This document shows, piece after piece, positions 1 to 10,900 of a DNA stretch of 64,000 bases (positions are counted from its first letter, which is position 1; each line of letters opens with the position of its first letter). The stretch lies in NCBI GenBank assembly GCA_949987705.1, contig OX465286.1, positions 5,619,445-5,683,444 of the forward strand, given 5' to 3'. The notes beneath the pieces are model-generated. The model was not told the DNA's origin, made no database searches, and saw nothing but the letters and a program-made list of their open reading frames with translations. This DNA comes from Thereva unica (Eukaryota; Arthropoda; Insecta; Diptera; Therevidae). Both the position numbers and the translations under genes were made by a program.

Positions 1-203
1 CAGATGACTTGAAACGGCTTCAGTGCTGCCAATCCCTGATTGCGGATACATCCCACCTCTCACCCCAACCTCCTGTTATAAACTTTACAAATGGTGATGC
101 TGCTAACTCCGCTTGGATGCTGGGTACTCCCTACGGAAAGGAGGCCAACGATGCAGTAGATGAGAGGGACCCCACTTTTCAAAGCCTTCCAAGCCAAGAT
201 GTC
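1..203. other. No gene recognised
   Basis: This short stretch at the window edge has no recognisable coding region. Its open frames are short, overlapping and without familiar motifs. It borders the long inverted-repeat element that begins near position 204. Confidence 0.4.
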
Positions 204-514
204 AATGGCCTCGATTCCCAGATCCGACGGGAGGGAAGTGAGTTGCGGATTTGACACTTTGCGATTCTCAGATCCGCAACCCCGAATTTCTTTTTGACAT
301 TTTCCGCGCTGTAAAAGTGTGATCCGCAACAAATTTTCTGCGGATTTGAACGACAAATGCGCCTGAGATAATCCGACATCATATATTTCATTATCGCGTG
401 AGTCTTCATTCTGAATTTTCGATTTAAACCAATCCGGGACTGCGGATTTGAGAATCGCAAAGTGTCAAATCCTCTCTCACTTCCCTCCCGTCGGATCTGG
501 GAATCGAGGCCAAT
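204..514. mobile_element. Foldback/MITE-like element with arms of about 75 bp
   Basis: The segment from about 204 to 278 (CAATGGCCTCGATTCCCAGA onward) reappears inverted at about 441 to 514 with only a few mismatches. The arms enclose about 160 bp of unrelated AT-rich DNA that again contains the TGCGGATTTG word. Long, well-matched inverted arms around a short non-coding core are typical of non-autonomous foldback or MITE-type DNA transposons. No transposase frame is present. I could not identify a convincing target-site duplication, so the superfamily is undetermined. The arms may extend a few bases further at the outer ends. Confidence 0.75.
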
Positions 515-854
515 GTCTTCGCGTCGAGGGTTGCATAGCAGTAGGCAGTTTTCACCCTGATACTATCGATCTCCCCTGGACAGAGGGCGCAGCAAGTTGT
601 ACAGACTTATTCTGATACGGAAATTTCTTTAGGATGGACCGTCCCTTTCCTTTACGGAGAAATTAAAAGGCGGATGCCCTGGCTGGGCAGGTTCGCGCTT
701 AGAGCGGTCTCTTCCTGTCTCTTCACGCAGGTATGAGCTGAACATGTGCATGTTTCCAAGAGTCTGGATGAACTTCGGAGAAGTATAATAGAAAGGTTTA
801 GGCAATAGGCGCATTTTTTAAGACAATGGGTCCTCGTGAATCCTGAAGAATACC

Positions 855-972
855 GGGCGCTTTCAGTAATGCAGGATGCGTGCGCAAATGACTTATTCAG
901 CAATTGAAAGTGAAAGCTTTCAATGACTGAATAAGTCAATTGCGCACGCATCCTGCATTACTGAAAGCGCCC
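855..972. repeat. Near-perfect 118-bp palindrome (foldback hairpin)
   Basis: GGGCGCTTTCAGTAATGCAG begins at 855 and its inverted copy ends at 972. The two arms are about 57 bp each and differ by about one substitution and a one-base indel, leaving almost no spacer. The centre carries a smaller GAAAGCTTTC palindrome. As RNA it would form a long hairpin. It may be a young MITE or a snap-back insertion. It has no coding capacity. Confidence 0.85.
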
Positions 973-1219
973 ACCCTGTCCATTAAATGAGCGTTGTGCT
1001 CGAGAAGTGGTGGTAGCGTATCAGTTTCGAGAAAGAAAAATTAGAAGCGAACAGAGATGCTAATAAATCGGCCTTTGATTTGCTGTCCGTTATCAGCTGG
1101 GGTGTTATCGCATTGTTTTTGCTTCGAGTTGCATTAAGGAGTTTACTTCTTAATTTGTTGTCAAATAAGGTTTTGACTCTCCTGATAGTGGTGACAGGAA
1201 TTTCTTAGTTGTATGTACT

Positions 1220-2690
1220 CTAAACGGAGCGATTGACTGTCACTCGGGAAAATCTTGTACGCTTAAAGGGAGTCTGGGGGTGCATGAGGAGATGGAGATG
1301 AACCTTGCGTATAAACTCTTGGATGTTGTATGAGTTCGGGAAAACTGACTGTGGAAGGTTGTTCCACAGTCGAGTTGTTCTCGAAAAGAACGAATTACTA
1401 AACTGATGTGTGCGCGAAAATAAGGGCTGTAGATAGTGAGGATGAGCCGAAAGGGCTAGTCTTGGTTTGCGGGAAAAACATTGCCGTGAAGGCAGGAGGT
1501 TATATATATTTCGGTTATTGTAGTTATGGTAGATGCGGTAGAATTTCACCAGAGCCGCTACATTCCTGCGGTGACTAAGTGAATCAATTGTGGAGCAAAA
1601 GGCGACGTCGCCAATGAGTTGGAAAGCGCGGTTTTGCACCTTGTCCACTCGGTGCCCCTGCCCAGAGATATGAGTTGAATTCGAGGCGGGGCCGAATGTA
1701 GAATTTGTAGATTATAGCCCTGGCCGACGGCGGAAGGAGGAAGTTCCATCTTTTAAGGAATCCCAAGCATTGTGGTGCTTGTTTAGCGATTTGGAATATG
1801 TGATTACTCCAACGCAGATCTTCGGTTAATGTTATGCCTAGGATATTGAAAGACGGTTCAGCCATCAGTTCTAGACTGTCCACTTTAATGGGAGGAATTG
1901 AGGAGCGCGTTTTCATAGAGAAGACAGTATTTTGTTTTCCATGCGTTGAATTCAACTTGATTTTTGTGGCCCCAATCTAGAATCAGATTTATGTCCCTGT
2001 TGATGGAAGTGGACATAAGTTCACGATCAAGCAGACAAGGTCTGGCACGTGCTTGTCCTGCTTTATCGAAGCTATACGAGTAACGCAAAGTACTGTCATC
2101 AGCAAAGCTATGAAGTGAGTTGGATGGGATTGAGAGCAGGTCATTTATAAAAACTAGGAAGAGAGCTGGTAACAGAATTGAGCCCTGGGGAACGCCCCCC
2201 CGGGAACAGAGATGGAGTGGGGATTAGATTCAACGCCGTCCAATACTACCTTGATTGAATGGTCGGAAAGGAAACTCTCAATCGAATTCTTTAGAAGAAA
2301 GTCAATGCCAATAGCTTGGAGTTTACTCAATAGAGCGGGATGCCATACTCTATCAAAGGCCTTGGAGATATCGAGAGCAACCAGGCCGGATTCACCAAAG
2401 CGATAAATGTTTTGGTAGAGGTGCTCAGTTAGGCATACAAGGAGGTCGCCAGTAGATCTTTTCGATCTAAAGCCGTATTGCTTGTCATCCAATATTTGGT
2501 TGCGTTCAAGATATTCCGTAAGTTTTCTGTTTATTATTGTCTCCATGATTTTGAAGAGGATAGAAGTGATTGTTGTTGGGCGGTAGTCAGAGGGGTAGGT
2601 CCTGTCAGCTAAGTAAGACTGGAACCATACTAGAACAGCTTGTGGAAAGCCTAACTTAGTTTCATTCTTGCTCCCACTTGTATCGCAATA
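1220..2690 (-). pseudogene. Jockey/CR1-like non-LTR retrotransposon, broken reverse transcriptase (family A)
   Basis: Read on the minus strand from about 2680 down to 1220, successive frames give parts of one reverse transcriptase. The 2546-2154 part has SDYRPTTITSILFKIMETII, then KQYGFRSKRST, then LVALDISKAFDRVWHPALL, which are typical fingers and palm blocks with the first catalytic Asp. It continues to SVPGGAFP, a degraded VPQGS block. Frames at 2088-1885 and 1955-1584 (NILGITLTEDLRW, YIRPRLEFNSYLWAGA) and 1648-1220 (MDKVQNRA, TTRLWNNLPQSVFPNSYNIQ) give the thumb and C-terminal region. At least three frameshifts separate the pieces and the YADD box is not readable. No endonuclease or gag half is seen. 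Related fragments occur at 16.8, 23.2, 38.3 and 54.1 kb. Confidence 0.85.
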
Positions 2691-2699
2691 GCCACAGAG

Positions 2700-4810
2700 T
2701 TTTTTTTATTGTTTTTTTTTAATCTTGTAAGAAAGGAAATAACTAAAAATTTATTTACAGTGTTACTTACTCCTTGAAGCCTGAATCCAGACAACAAGTC
2801 CTTTTGACACAAATTCCTGCTGGTTCTCAGCCGCTGGTCAGTTTTTATTAGTTTAGTGTTCTTGTTTAACTTACCTCACAAAATATCAACTCACTTAGAA
2901 GAATACCAATCAGTCATTTTATCATTACATACGTTGACAGGGTGACATAAAAAAAGGATTAAAAACACTTGAGTGTGAGCCTATAAAACACAAAAAAATA
3001 AATAAATAAATAAATAAATAAAAAATTGTATTTTTTCTTTTTCTTTTAATTGAATGTTATTTTCTTTCATTCCTATTCATCGTTTGGTTTTTTTCTCTTA
3101 AACTTTTTTTCTTTGTAATTTTTTTTCGTTTTTAGTTTATTATTTATAATATTTCATTTTCATTTCTTTTTTTTTAGTTTCATTGAAGATAAAGTTTTCA
3201 ACGCAGTGTTTTGTTTGTTTCCATTTTTTTGTATTTTTGTTGTTGATGTTGAATTATAATTTATTATTACAATATTTTTTTCTTTTTCATTGATAATAAA
3301 TATACATTTACAATTGACAAATAAAAGAACATTGTTATATTTTAATCTGTTTTTTATGTATGTATATCCGCGTATTATGGTTTTTTTTTTTTTCACTTTT
3401 TTTTAATGTAATGCAATAATTCAAATAGTAAACAGAAATTATTATTCCATAAAGCACATAAAAAATCATTATTTATTATATATGTATATATAATATATAA
3501 TATAATATATTAATTTTTGTCCTCACACATTTATATGGCAGCAGAAATACAACGCATAATGATGTTCTTTTATTATTATTATTATTTTCATTTTTTTTTA
3601 TTATTATCTCATAATGACAGCATACAGTGAGAGGATAAATATATATATATTTTATTTTTCGTTAAAAAGCAAATATTCATTTTGTTTATTTCCTTTCTTA
3701 TTCATTCAACATTTCATTTTTGTTGGTTGTATCTAAATAACTTAAATTATAAATAATATTATAATTAAATCTATCCTTTTTTAATTTTTAAAATATAACG
3801 TGAACTGTACAAGGGTTTTTTTTATTATTATTTCATTTTTCCTTAAAATTTATTACATATTTCATCATTTTTTTTGTTTTTTTTTGTAATTTTACTTTTA
3901 TTTTATGTTTTTTGCTTTTAGATTTAATACTTCTAGTTTTATTCTTTTTTTTATACATTATTTAAGCTGCGAACAGCAAATAGTTTTATTTTTTATATAT
4001 ATATATATATATAAATTGGGAGATGATTTATATTTATATATGTTATATTTTATTACTTTTTGTTTATGTTTTTGTTTCCTCAAAAGAAAAAGTAGTAGAT
4101 TGTAGCAAGATTCTGAAATGATTTTACCATTTTTGTGTGTGTTTTTTTTTTGTATCTTACAAAATAAGCATTCATTTTTATTTTTGTTTCAATTATTTAG
4201 TTATACAAATTCATCAATTATTTAAATTCTTGTTGTGTTTTTTTTATTTTCTTGTTAATGATAGAAGGATAAAACGCACGCAATTTTTCATTTTTTTTTG
4301 TTCTTATAATTTAAGAATAATCTAATCGAATAAAACAAACGAAAAAGATATAATCAATAATAGTAATATTCGAACAAGAGAATTAATTTGATTAAAAAAA
4401 AAAATAATATAAATTGTTTGTACAGAAAATAGTGGTTGGTGGTGGGGATGGAGCAATCTATATGGAGAAATTAAAAAATTTGTTCTCTCTCTCTCGTATA
4501 AATAAAATCGCGTTTAAATTCTTACGTTATTAATAATATATATAATATATATAACACGAGGTGAAAAAAACGTTACTCATTTCATTTAATCTTAATTCTA
4601 AATATATATATAAAAAAAATGAAAATTAATATTCGTTACTAAATAATATACACGGAAATTCACGATTTTAGTTAATTAATATCAAATAACACTCTGGTGT
4701 GGTGGCAATTTTATTATGAACGATGATAATATAAACATTTTCAAAATGATGAACTCTTTCTTCATAATATATACCCTATTATTTGTTCGTTTAAAAAGTG
4801 CTATGTGACA
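2700..4810. other. AT-rich low-complexity tract, no gene
   Basis: This tract is dominated by poly-T and poly-A runs, a TAAA repeat at about 2998 to 3020, and TA dinucleotide arrays at about 3480, 3640, 3995 and 4600. The short open frames are lysine, phenylalanine and tyrosine artefacts of base composition. I see no exon, RNA gene or transposon core in it. Confidence 0.6.
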
Positions 4811-4814
4811 ATAC

Positions 4815-4912
4815 CGCCCCTTGTGCTGAAAGTCGAGTCGTGGTTGGTGACAAGTCGTTCGAGTTGAAGAAAGTGGCGTTTCAGTCAAATTACGACTTTC
4901 ATCATAGGGGCC
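4815..4912. mobile_element. MITE, GGCCCC-TIR family, copy 1 (98 bp)
   Basis: The sequence opens with CCCCTTGTGCTGAAAGTCGA and closes with GACTTTCATCATAGGGGCC, an imperfect terminal inverted repeat of about 24 bp. The interior matches the copies at 7091 and 47287 (GTTGAAGAAAGTGGCGTTTCAG). It is a short, non-coding DNA element mobilised, if at all, by a transposase encoded elsewhere. Confidence 0.75.
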
Positions 4913-5059
4913 TAGAGTGGGTGCTTATTATTTGATAATCCCATATATAAATACATTCTTCCAAATGCATGAACTGATGAAGGTCGGCCGGGGTAGTAGT
5001 AAAACTACCTGCATCATCTCATTAGGTAATAATTAGTAAGTTCTTTCGGCACCTTCATG

Positions 5060-5605
5060 GCATTAGGAAAGTCGCTGGATGCGCCTTTACCGAACGTTTA
5101 TCCTTCCACTTCTTCTTTATGGATCTGAAACGTGGACACTACTGAAACTGGACGTTAAGAACTTCGAGGTCTTCCAAATGCGATGCTTGAGGCAGATCCT
5201 CGGTGTCCCACTACGCGATCGCCTTCGAAACGAGACAGTCAGACAAAGATGTGGTCAGCAGACTCCGATTTAAGAAGAAATGCAAAAGCGTCGACTTCGG
5301 TGGCTTGAACATGTTTGCCGAATGGATCATCATCCACGTAAACTTCTCTGGCGAGACCGTCCCGCCGGCTGGAGAATCCAGCAATCGGCACTGAAGAACA
5401 CCTGGCTGAAGAATGTCGAGGGTGACCAAAAGAATCAACGGTTATCAGTTACCGCGGCTCGAGGCGTCGCCAAAAACCGGCAAGAGTGGAAACGAATCGT
5501 GAATGGAGTTCGAGACCCAGCGACACCAACAGCAGCGTATCCGTTGCGGGGACATCCCGCTCGGACCGCCAGCTAACGGATCAAAGAAGAAGAAGAATAA
5601 GCTGG
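5060..5605 (+). pseudogene. RTE-like non-LTR retrotransposon, 3' fragment
   Basis: The plus strand encodes MRLYRTFILPLLLYGSETWT followed by QMRCLRQILGVPLRDRLRNE at 5079-5273, the connection region downstream of a reverse transcriptase. After a frameshift, RRLRWLEHVCRMD at 5280 onward is the conserved C-terminal motif of RTE-type and related non-LTR elements. The element ends in a GAAGAAGAAGAA tail near 5590. The catalytic part is missing, so this is a 5'-truncated, inactive copy. Assignment to RTE rather than a neighbouring clade is by motif only. Confidence 0.8.
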
Positions 5606-5719
5606 GTCAATGGATTTTCTTAAGGTCGTGATTCGCGGTCAATATTGCTGTAAGGCTAGGATCAGTAAGGGACCCTTACTGGGTACACTAGCTTAGTTAA
5701 AGTTTAAACAACAACAATA

Positions 5720-6060
5720 TTCAAAGCAAATTTTTGACAAATAGTCGTATGACATGTCAAAACCAAATGTTAGGTTTGACTTCATTAACAGTAAAATCAT
5801 ATACCAACTTTCGCGCAGTTGAATCACGCGCAGAGAGTGATCGTGTCACGTATCAGAAATTAACCTTTTTTTTGGACCAAATTGTGACTGGCGATGAAAA
5901 TTGGATGCTGAACAAAAAGGTTAAGCACAGAAGACAGTGAGTAGACCCGGAATCCCAACTTAAAGCAGGGGTCGTCACCCCAAACGTATGTGTTTGGTGC
6001 GATATGGAGGTTTCATCAAGCCACCATCCGTCCGCCACAGACAATAACCAAAGTTTGTAG
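5720..6060 (+). pseudogene. mariner-type transposase remnant
   Basis: The plus-strand frame around 5840-5940 reads FLDQIVTGDENWMLNKKVKH, which matches the region around the first catalytic Asp of mariner transposases (IVTGDEKW-like). After an in-frame stop at about 5938 the frame continues VDPESQLKAGVV and VCVWCDME, corresponding to the following conserved block. The rest of the DDE/D domain, the helix-turn-helix region and both terminal repeats are not recognisable. It is a short decayed internal fragment. Confidence 0.75.
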
Positions 6061-7090
6061 AGCAGGTTTAGAGATCTAGAGAGCGATCATCCATATATAT
6101 AGTAGTCCTATTAAGTCATTCCGCTGGCTGATACCAAAGCTCCGCTTAGGTCGGGTCTTCACCAAGCGGACGCGGTACCACTCAATGTTCACCTGGTATT
6201 CTCATTTGTATTCTCGTTGGCGAGTGACGTGACTACGAGGGATGCGGTGGAAAGAAGCTATCGATGCCAACACACGTATCGAGGAAAATGTCACTTCATA
6301 CGCCACCTTGCGACAATTAAATACGAATTTAGTCGATTTGATTGCCTGAAATCTGTTAGATTGACACTGAGAATACCAATTTACGGTCGAAGTGACACAT
6401 ATGTCACGTCACTCGACAACGCGAATAAGGCTGAATTACCACATACTTCAAAAAAGAGTATAACAATAAGAAGAAATTATTCAACATTTGTAATATATAG
6501 GTTCCCCATAGAATCAATCCCTCTCAGTTATTCATAATAAAGTGGCCACAAAGTGTACGTACATCTCTGGTGCAACAATAAAAAAAAATTGATTGTAAAA
6601 ATTACGATTTATACAAAAATAATAATTAAGAAAATAAAAAAATGATGTGTTCAACAAAATAAGTGGTATGGTATATACATTATAGGAGCTTCCATAACAG
6701 CTAGCTCAATATGTAGAGAGAATAAAATTTACATGTTTTTGTTTTATAACATTTACGTAGGATTATAGTGCGGACAGCATTATTAGTATTTTTTTAAATA
6801 AAATATATTATCTTCATATCAGAATCTCAATGCTTTTTTTTGTTTCTTTTTTACACAACATATAAATTGAAAATAAAATTATAAATGAAGCAACTTAATT
6901 TCATGATTTAATAAAAAAAATATATATATGAAGGGGTAATAATCATATACACATACATATATATATATAAAAAAAAGATAGAACAAGATAAGAGGATAAT
7001 ATCATTAGACCCACAAAGTACGTCATCTCTCCACTGTCCTCACACACTAAGTTTGATTTTTAGTTTTTTTTATTGTTTTATATTTTGGCT
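6061..7090. other. No gene recognised; possibly transposon-derived DNA
   Basis: About 6100 to 6540 has higher GC and an open frame (6217-6537, 106 aa) with no family resemblance I can identify. About 6540 to 7090 is AT-rich with TA repeats. It lies downstream of 4E-T and may include distal 3' untranslated sequence, but I found no decisive poly(A) site. Confidence 0.4.
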
Positions 7091-7311
7091 GGCCCCTGTG
7101 CTGAAAGTCAAGTCGTCACGACACGACAAGTCGTTTAAGTTAAAGAAAGTGTCGTTTCAGTCTAATCACAACTTTAAGTACAAAGGCTAAACTCTACTTA
7201 GCATTTTCACTCGAGGCCCATGTGCTGCAAATTGTAATTCGACTAAAACATCACTTTTTTCAACTGACACGACTTGTCGCGGATCACGACGCGACTTTCA
7301 GCACAGGGGCC
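7091..7311. mobile_element. MITE, GGCCCC-TIR family, copy 2 (221 bp, double unit)
   Basis: The ends are GGCCCCTGTGCTGAAAGTC at 7091 and the inverted GACTTTCAGCACAGGGGCC ending at 7311. The inverted similarity continues inward for about 60 bp with scattered mismatches. It looks like two units of the family joined head to head, because the internal junction near 7205-7215 (CTCGAGGCCCATGTGCTG) repeats the terminal words. It is non-coding. It lies 396 bp downstream of the 4E-T stop codon, so it may be carried in the 3' UTR. Confidence 0.85.
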
Positions 7312-7706
7312 TTTATTTATATACATATATATAAGGAAGAAGGACGCAGAAGGTAAAATACCGAGATTTTATAAGGGGGTGATAATTTCTTTCTGTTTTA
7401 CACGTTATAAATATAAAATATGCCTGCAATGATATTTGATGAAAAATCTTCACTCACGATAATCGAGTATATATATATATATAAACCTAATTACATGTTT
7501 TAAAAGTAATAAGATGCGAAAGCATATCCTAAATACTTGTAGTATTATTATCCATAAATAACTGACTAAACTCTGACTCTGTTTCTTCATTCTATTATGT
7601 ATATAATCTTCTTTCTCTTGATTTTGTTATCTTAATCTTTTTCTCTTGTTCTTTTTAAATTAGTTTTTTTTATATATATATATATACATTCATTATAGTT
7701 TTTTTT
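7312..7706 (-). other. 4E-T: Probable 4E-T 3' untranslated region
   Basis: This is AT-rich DNA immediately downstream of the TAA stop at 7709-7707, with TA repeats at about 7450 to 7480 and 7670 to 7685. It has no open frame of note. The transcript end is not defined by sequence alone and may lie further downstream. Confidence 0.5.
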
Positions 7707-7999
7707 TTAATTGTGTACTGTAGCTGGGGAATGTTGGATACTTCTTTCAAACTCCTCTAAACTGAGTGCCTGTCCCATATTTAAAGATGGTAGTTTACCA
7801 GCAGATGCCTGCGCTAATAATTCTGGTGAAAACCAGCGTGCCAGCTGATTGCTAGTTGGTGATAGTCCGCCATCACGCTGATAATTAATAATTCCAGGTG
7901 CTGAAGCAGACGCAGCATTATTTGGGAGACCATTGTTATTGACATTATTAGCTCCGCCATTACCAGGTACAACGGATCCTGATTGTGTATTTTCATTCA
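7707..7999 (-). CDS. 4E-T: 4E-T coding exon 10 (residues 1330-1426 and stop)
   Basis: The acceptor is ATTATTAAG before 7999; joined to exon 9 it reads Q-M-NENTQSGS. The tail encodes GGLSPTSNQLARWFSPELLA, then KLPSLNMGQALSLEEFERSI and QHSPATVHN before TAA. This C-terminal block is the most conserved end of the insect family and confirms the gene is complete. Confidence 0.94.
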
Positions 8000-10900
8000 C
8001 TTAATAATATTTAATAATGAAAGGTTTTTTTAAAGAAAAATATAAATACAGTATAATATAGTAACAAAAAAAAAAACAAATCAATTTTTAACACGTTGAA
8101 TATACCATGGAGGTCACCGGTGGCCGACACTGCGAGTTTGTTGAATTGAATTGAAGTTGTTGAATTCCTTAGATCATCTTTTTATAAATCCCAGGGCTAA
8201 ACTACCCTTCAAAGATATATAATTGATGTGAGTGTGGAAAAATCCAGCTTACAATCAAATCTAACCCCAGGATCCCAAGACCAATTACCGAGTTTACGAG
8301 AGAGATTATGAGCTTTTCAAAATGGAGCACTTCTTAACGCTCTAAACATTTCTGGGCTCCCACAGCTCCCAAAAGGACGACCTACAAGGCCAGTTAGGAG
8401 AGTTTTGAGGATTCCTCTTCAGGAAGGGCAGTCTGAGCCTGTACACCCAGGATTGAAGTACGTTGAGATCACTCCTTTATTGAGAGATCTCCTTAGATCT
8501 CCTGCAGAAGTAAGGTCACCTAATCGTTTTACGCGATATCTGGAAGCTGGCTACTCCCGTGTAGAGGCTGGTAGGGCCTGCGTGGCCCCGAGGAAGAAAG
8601 GGACACCGATTTTCTTAAAAGTTTTAGTTCCTCGAAAAGGACGAAGGCTTTGGCCATACGGTTTGAAGAGCCTTCACGTCGGACCCACCCATAATGAAGT
8701 CTAGAACGACTCCAAAGCCCACCTTTTGTCAAATAGCAGAAAGTGTCAGAATAGGCGTGCTTGCGACTAACAATTCGGAGACTCTCCTCACCACGAAACA
8801 ACTAGTTTCCGTGCAAGGAAGTCTTCTGGGAGCGGTAGCTGAATTGGCTGGCTCATAACTCAGAACAGGCCAGCTCCCTAGAGTCGGGGCGCCCCCTATG
8901 ATGGGCCGTCTTAAGCCCTGTAAGGAGCAAGCCCTGTTGCTGAAGACGGGAGCAAGCTGCCGAGCAGCCTTTTTGCAATCAGGTACTTCCCGGCAGCAAC
9001 AGAAGACTCCACTGGCATTATGTTGAAAAGGATAGGGGTCCAAAAGAAGACCCTAAGGGTGTAGGAGTGGAGACCACTCCACAAAGTGTACCGCATAAAA
9101 TTCACAGAAATGAAGTTGTCAGGATGGTGAACACTGCAATTTTGGGCTGATGGTAGAAGCCTCCTTTAATGAGAAGGTGATTCTCCACCATCTCAACCTT
9201 ATTGAGGCAAGCCCTAATGCCCAACCATGCAATACAAACAACCAAATAGCCTCCAAAGAAGGTGGTGCTGCTGGCGAAACGTCGGGGAAGCTCTGAGAAG
9301 ACATGCTTAGTATATTGCCACTACAGGCTGGGCTGTGACCCTAAAACCACCATCGAAATCCGCCGCCGAAAGACAATCTTGCTCCACCCTCAACAAGGGT
9401 TAGGGGGCCGGCGCTGCTGGTAACTATCCTATGAGAGAGGATAGGCTAATATGATCGAAGTAACTCCGCCGTCGCCTGGTCTCAAGTCCAGGGTGTGAAA
9501 GGGAGTTGCTTTGATTTTGTAGCGGAAGATGTGACGGAATGTGCCTCTAGTGTTTTGAAGAGTCGAGTTGCACTGCTTCTTGCACGACACATTTGTTGCG
9601 AGAGGCCAGGACCGGATCCCGGTTAGTTGGATATCATATTTTAGCCCCAGGCCACACAAGGTCGTAGTAGGTGATACAAAGAATGATTTCTAAGTTTTTC
9701 CATATAAAAAAAAAGGTTATGCGTCGGAACCTGGCCACGGGGGTCATCGAGGAGGCGCCGGCATGTCAAATTAGTGTGGTGGCGGAATTCAACGTGTTAA
9801 CAAAACAATAAAAATAACTTACTTTGATTATTTCCAGTTGGATTCATTCCAGAATTGGATTGTGCAGCAACATTGCCACCACCTTGCTGCTGTTGTTGCT
9901 GTAGCATGTGATTATACTGCATTTGATATTGTGCCCTAATTGCGGCACGCTGCCGCTGATGGAATAATTGCTGTAAATGCTGATGTTGCTGCTGCTGTTG
10001 AATCTGTGTCAATAATAGATTCTGCTGTTGTGGTGTTTTAGTCCTTTGCTGATGCTGCTGCTGCTGTAGCTGCTGTTGATATTCTATTTTTGAGGCATAT
10101 GGTAGTTGTTGCTGTTGTAATATTTGTGATGATGGCTGTCCAGGTGATGGTCCTCCCTTTAATATAGGACGTCCTATATAATATTACAGGAAAATCAGAC
10201 AATTATTAACCATTTTATATACATATATTTAAATTAATAAAAAAAAGATGCTCACCCATTGGTTTATTAATCGGTAATTGATTCAAATTAACCGAATTCC
10301 ATTTCATTGGATTATTTCTCATTGCCTGCTGAAGGCTGCTATTTTGCGGCGATATCGGCTGTGAAACGCCAACCATTTGTTGTTGATTTTGTTGGTTTTG
10401 CTGTTGTAAATTATTACCGCCACCCAATATCATGCGTGGCTGAGTTTGTTGCTGGACAGCCTGTGGCTGCTGTTGATGTCCAACAACATTTGGCATTAGT
10501 AGCGATTGCATTGCTTTATTAGCAGCTTTAGCATTTTCAATAGCAGCAACTGCAGCTGTACTAGCTGCTAAGAAACTATCCTTTTCTGCAGTCATTTTTC
10601 TTAAAACAGATGTTGGGGTAAATGCAAGCGGTGTTGGTGAATTAATTTGTTGTGTTTGATTTGATTGTTTAATTGGTGGTGGAGAATTATGGGCATAGCT
10701 CATTGGTGGTAAATTATCATCATTCATTACATTGTTACCGACGACGACGCCTGGCTGTGGTGGTCCTTGATGCTGCTGTTGCTTTTGAATTTCCTGACGG
10801 CGACGGAAGTTCTCTTGTTGTTCTTCTAATTTCTTCTTAATTAGAGCGCTCTGCATAATAGTTTGAGTATGATATTGAAGTTCTCGCGGTGATGGAATTC

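Larger units (their letters stand above)
8088..9800. mobile_element. TTAA-bounded composite element in 4E-T intron 9 (piggyBac-like ends)
   Basis: The left end reads TTAA then CACGTTGAAT (8088-8101) and the right end ATTCAACGTG then TTAA (9787-9800), an exact 10-bp terminal inverted repeat flanked by TTAA on both sides. Imperfect similarity continues inward (GAGGTCACCGGTGGCC left; GATGACCCCCGTGGCC in the inverted right end). TTAA target sites are the hallmark of piggyBac transposons. The interior has no piggyBac transposase and instead contains non-LTR fragments, so the ends look like a non-autonomous element that received later insertions. Confidence 0.65.

Noticed and set aside
10307..10522. 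Plus-strand 71-aa open frame opposite 4E-T exon 8
   Set aside because: It is an antisense shadow of the Gln-rich exon, with no start context or family resemblance.
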